From Thermoflexales bacterium (GTDB lineage Bacteria > Chloroflexota > Anaerolineae > Fen-1058): a DNA stretch of 8,324 bases. Numbering within the stretch: the first letter of the stretch is position 1; each line of letters starts with the position of its first letter. Made by a program: the position numbers and the translations under genes. Below, piece after piece: positions 6,987 through 8,324 of the stretch. The stretch spans positions 1-8,324 of the forward strand of contig JAFGFO010000356.1 in assembly GCA_016931085.1 (NCBI GenBank), read 5' to 3'. The notes under the pieces were generated by a model. The model was not told the DNA's origin and ran no database searches. It saw only the letters and a program-made list of their open reading frames with translations.

Positions 6987-6990
6987 GAGG

Positions 6991-7151
6991 CTAGGAGCTT
7001 GTCGGAGAGACCTTTTGGAGTAGAGGCTTTAGCCGGTTTTTACCGGATTGTGCGCCTTTTTGACCGGCTCGCTTTGCGCGCCAAGGGCGGAAGCCTCAAT
7101 TCCAGCCTTCCAAAGAGCATGAATGGCTTCTCTCCGACAGCCTGCTAGGAG
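6991..7151. mobile_element. MITE-like non-coding element with imperfect terminal inverted repeats
   Basis: The left end CTAGGAGCTTGTCGGAGAGA (6991-7010) matches the reverse complement of the right end (7129-7148) at 17 of 20 positions, including an 11-base perfect core TGTCGGAGAGA. CTAGGAG also stands as a direct repeat at both outer ends (6991-6997 and 7145-7151), possibly a target duplication. The interior carries no ORF of note but has sub-terminal copies in inverted orientation (GTAGAGGCTTTAGCC at 7019-7033 against a related sequence near 7087-7101) and a small hairpin CCGGT-TTTT-ACCGG. It ends four bases from the -35 box of the WD40-kinase promoter. No transposase is nearby, so mobilisation would have to be in trans. 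Confidence 0.6.
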
Positions 7152-7247
7152 AAAGAGCAGGGCTGTTGCAAAGTCGGTGATGTAGGACACGCTTCGGGGA
7201 AGAAGCGCTAAGCGGTGCCGCTTGGGTTGCGCTATTTAGGATAGGTG
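7149..7247. other. Non-coding spacer with nested hairpin
   Basis: No credible gene. AGCGC (7204-7208) and GCGCT (7229-7233) enclose a palindrome AAGCGGTGCCGCTT (7210-7223), forming a nested stem with no T-run, so it is not an ordinary terminator. GGGCTGTTGCAAAGTCGG (7160-7177) looks like the outer tip of some insertion-sequence ends (the CTGTTGCAAA core of IS6-type termini), but no matching second end is in the window. Confidence 0.4.
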
Positions 7248-7439
7248 CTAAGGGTTGAGTGGATGCACCGTTTCGATTTCCTTGATCGCCGAGAACAAAT
7301 CGGGCGGGGCAGCCGGCGCCGGGGTGTCTGTTTCACGGGCGATGTGCTTGTGATGCGGAAAACCGGGCAGATGGGGGTGGTGAGGAGTATCATCGTAACG
7401 GAAAATCAGGCCACCGTCAGCGCGCTGGTGGTGTATGTC
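7248..7439 (-). pseudogene. 3' relic of a TumE-like (DUF6516) toxin gene
   Basis: Reading from about 7439 to the TAG at 7248, the frame gives DIHHQRADGGLIFRYDDTPH, then HPHLPGFPHHKH and an acidic C-terminus ending SAIKEIETVHPLNP. From memory, the signature RYDNaPHHPelptFPHHKH followed by a short helical tail is the C-terminal half of the TumE/DUF6516 toxin family, which is usually 100-130 residues. Only about 60 related residues remain. Upstream, the frame continues to 7490 but no longer looks like the family, and no promoter or ribosome site leads into it; the opposite-strand PIN promoter occupies that DNA. No TumA-like antitoxin follows on the minus strand, where the hairpin spacer and MITE-like element now lie. 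Best read as a decayed toxin gene. Confidence 0.6.
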
Positions 7440-7496
7440 ACTTTGGGGGCAAGTGTCCCTCGACCAGGTGCTTACTCCCCTGGCTCGCAAAGCACA

Positions 7497-7526
7497 TTGA
7501 CCTCAAATCGAGAAATGTGATATACT
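7497..7526 (+). promoter_or_regulatory. Extended -10 promoter for the toxin-antitoxin operon
   Basis: TTGACC (7497-7502) and TATACT (7521-7526) are 18 bases apart, with TG one base before the -10 box (TGaTATACT), the extended -10 form. The predicted start is near 7533, about 50 bases before the toxin ATG. I see no clear operator palindrome over it. Confidence 0.7.
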
Positions 7527-7556
7527 ATTACCAGTAGAGTCCAATCAGGAGTGTTG

Positions 7557-7571
7557 ATGCTGCCTAGGTGA
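7557..7571 (+). promoter_or_regulatory. Five-codon minicistron ahead of the toxin
   Basis: ATG CTG CCT AGG TGA has the best ribosome-binding site in the area, AGGAG (7547-7551) five bases upstream. It is in frame with the toxin ATG at 7584, separated by its own TGA and four further codons. The stop overlaps AGGTGA (7566-7571), the likely but distant ribosome site of the toxin. It could limit or couple toxin translation, or be the remnant of a longer N-terminus broken by the stop. Confidence 0.4.
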
Positions 7572-7583
7572 GCGAGAATCGTC

Positions 7584-8036
7584 ATGTCAGAGTCAGTCAA
7601 AGCCATTTATTTGGATGCATGCGCGCTATGTCGCCCTTTCGATGATCAGACCCAGATGCGCGTTCGTTTGGAGACTGACGCCGTCCAGTTGGTCTTGAGC
7701 CATGTTCGTGCTGGTGAGTTGACCATGGTCATTTCGCCAGCGCACGATGCCGAGATCGGCGCCATTGACGACGATACTGAGCGCGAAGATTTGCTTTCTA
7801 CCATGCAGCGGATTGGCCAGCGTCCCATGTTCGATCTGAAACAAGCTCGTGAACGTGCAGAAGAATTGGTTCGACTGGGATTTGGCCTGGCTGATGCAGC
7901 TCACCTGGCTTTTGCCGAGGCCTCACAAGCGGATTTTATTACTTGTGATGATCGTCTCATTCGCCAGTGCCGGCATATCCAGTTGAGTGTTTGGTGTGGT
8001 ACACCTGTGTCCTTTTGCGATAGGGAGAACTTTTAA
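7584..8036 (+). CDS. PIN-domain (VapC-type) toxin ribonuclease
   Basis: A 150-residue PIN-domain protein; VapC-type relatives are Mg2+-dependent RNases that cut tRNA or rRNA and stop growth until bound by an antitoxin. The acidic site is complete: Asp11 in YLDACALCRPFDDQ, Glu57, Asp104 in GLADAAHLAFAEA and Asp122/Asp123 in TCDDRLIR. The length is normal. The start at 7584 gives the usual few residues before the first strand; its ribosome site (AGGTGA, 12 bases upstream) is weakly placed. The stop overlaps the next ATG by one base (TAATG), the classic toxin-antitoxin coupling, here in the less common toxin-first order. Codon use is visibly less G/C-ending than in hisD or the kinase, which suggests separate acquisition. 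Specific RNA target unknown. Confidence 0.88.
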   Translation: MSESVKAIYLDACALCRPFDDQTQMRVRLETDAVQLVLSHVRAGELTMVISPAHDAEIGAIDDDTEREDLLSTMQRIGQRPMFDLKQARERAEELVRLGFGLADAAHLAFAEASQADFITCDDRLIRQCRHIQLSVWCGTPVSFCDRENF

Positions 8037-8242
8037 TGAAAGAGCATACCTACCTTCAGGAAGGCGAAATGATCAGGCGAGCTATTGATGCGCTTATGGA
8101 AAGCCTGGGGCCAATTGAAGCTACCCGTTTCTTGGCCTTACCCCGATCTCGTCGCCTGGATTCCGTGCTCAGGCATCGCGAATGGCAAGCCAGCCTGGAC
8201 CAGGCCAAGTTTTTTGACCTGGTGTTTGGCCCCGAATGCTAG
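8036..8242 (+). CDS. Probable antitoxin partner of the PIN toxin (68 aa)
   Basis: A small charged protein, probably mostly helical, with the stretch EMIRRAIDALMESLGPIEATR (11-31), then FLALPRSRRLDS (32-43) and REWQASLDQAKFFDLVFG (48-65). Small proteins of this look accompany PIN proteins of the same YLD-CxLxRPFDDQ type in cyanobacteria and Chloroflexota, from memory. Its ATG shares one base with the toxin stop and it has GGAGAAC (8024-8030) six bases ahead. The role of neutralising the toxin is inferred from size and position; no ribbon-helix-helix, AbrB or Phd motif is obvious, so whether it also binds the promoter is open. Confidence 0.7.
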   Translation: MKEHTYLQEGEMIRRAIDALMESLGPIEATRFLALPRSRRLDSVLRHREWQASLDQAKFFDLVFGPEC

Positions 8243-8248
8243 TACTAC

Positions 8249-8313
8249 AACGAGACTTCACTCGTCTGTGTCATTCTGAGCGACCAAAGGGAGCGAAGAA
8301 TCTCTGTTTTCCA
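8249..8313. repeat. Dispersed repeat copy (TGTCATTCTGAGCG type)
   Basis: ACGAG-ACTTCA-CTCGT forms a small hairpin (8249-8264), followed by TGTCATTCTGAGCG (8269-8282) and GAGCGAAGAATCTCT (8290-8304) with ATTCT and AGAAT as mirrored ends. I recognise the core GTCATTCTGAGCG...GCGAAGAATCTC as a short sequence found many times in intergenic DNA of Chloroflexota and other environmental bacteria. It lies just after the antitoxin stop. Only one copy is in the window, so repetition cannot be shown here. Confidence 0.6.
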
Positions 8314-8324
8314 GGTGTAATTCG

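Noticed and set aside
7245..7520. Plus-strand ORF of 91 codons
   Set aside because: No recognisable motif; it lies opposite the TumE-like relic, and its end overlaps the toxin promoter.

Overview
The window looks like a stretch of chromosome from a GC-rich, Gram-type-uncertain environmental bacterium, most likely a member of the Chloroflexota (Anaerolineae/Ardenticatenia-like). This placement is an inference. It rests on the HisD flavour (ending ...GGIFLGEHSFEVL), a hybrid Ser/Thr kinase next to a large WD40 propeller protein, a PIN toxin of the YLDACALCRPFDDQ type, and short dispersed repeats of kinds I associate with that phylum. No rRNA or tRNA is present to settle it.

Layout. (1) 1-1124, minus: hisD, cut by the left edge after 374 codons. 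Its 5' leader carries a consensus promoter, an 18-codon leader-peptide candidate with two adjacent His codons, and a GC-rich hairpin plus seven T's just ahead of the hisD ribosome-binding site, an attenuator-like layout. (2) 1300-2731, plus: a promoter placed back-to-back with the hisD promoter, a foldable 5' UTR, then two overlapping membrane-protein genes: an unrecognised five-helix protein and a CPBP/CAAX-type membrane protease homologue that has lost its last conserved motif. (3) 2752-6951, minus: a two-gene operon converging on the previous one. The first gene encodes a membrane-anchored 702-aa protein with about fourteen WD40 repeats (two seven-bladed propellers). Nine bases later comes a 693-aa Ser/Thr kinase with six membrane helices and a C-terminal helical tail. 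The promoter's -10 box ends six bases before the ATG, so the mRNA is probably leaderless. (4) 6991-7583: an accessory patch with a 158-bp MITE-like inverted-repeat element abutting the operon promoter, an unexplained hairpin region, the 3' relic of a TumE-like (DUF6516) toxin gene, and a new promoter. (5) 7584-8242, plus: an intact PIN-domain (VapC-type) toxin gene overlapping a 68-aa probable antitoxin gene, preceded by a five-codon minicistron. (6) 8249-8313: a dispersed-repeat copy.

How they work together. hisD belongs to histidine biosynthesis and is probably controlled by its own leader. The WD40 and kinase proteins look like one signalling unit, with a propeller platform on the outer face of the membrane and a kinase on the inner face. 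The right-hand end is a toxin-antitoxin and repeat island, with fewer G/C-ending codons than the left part, which suggests separate acquisition.
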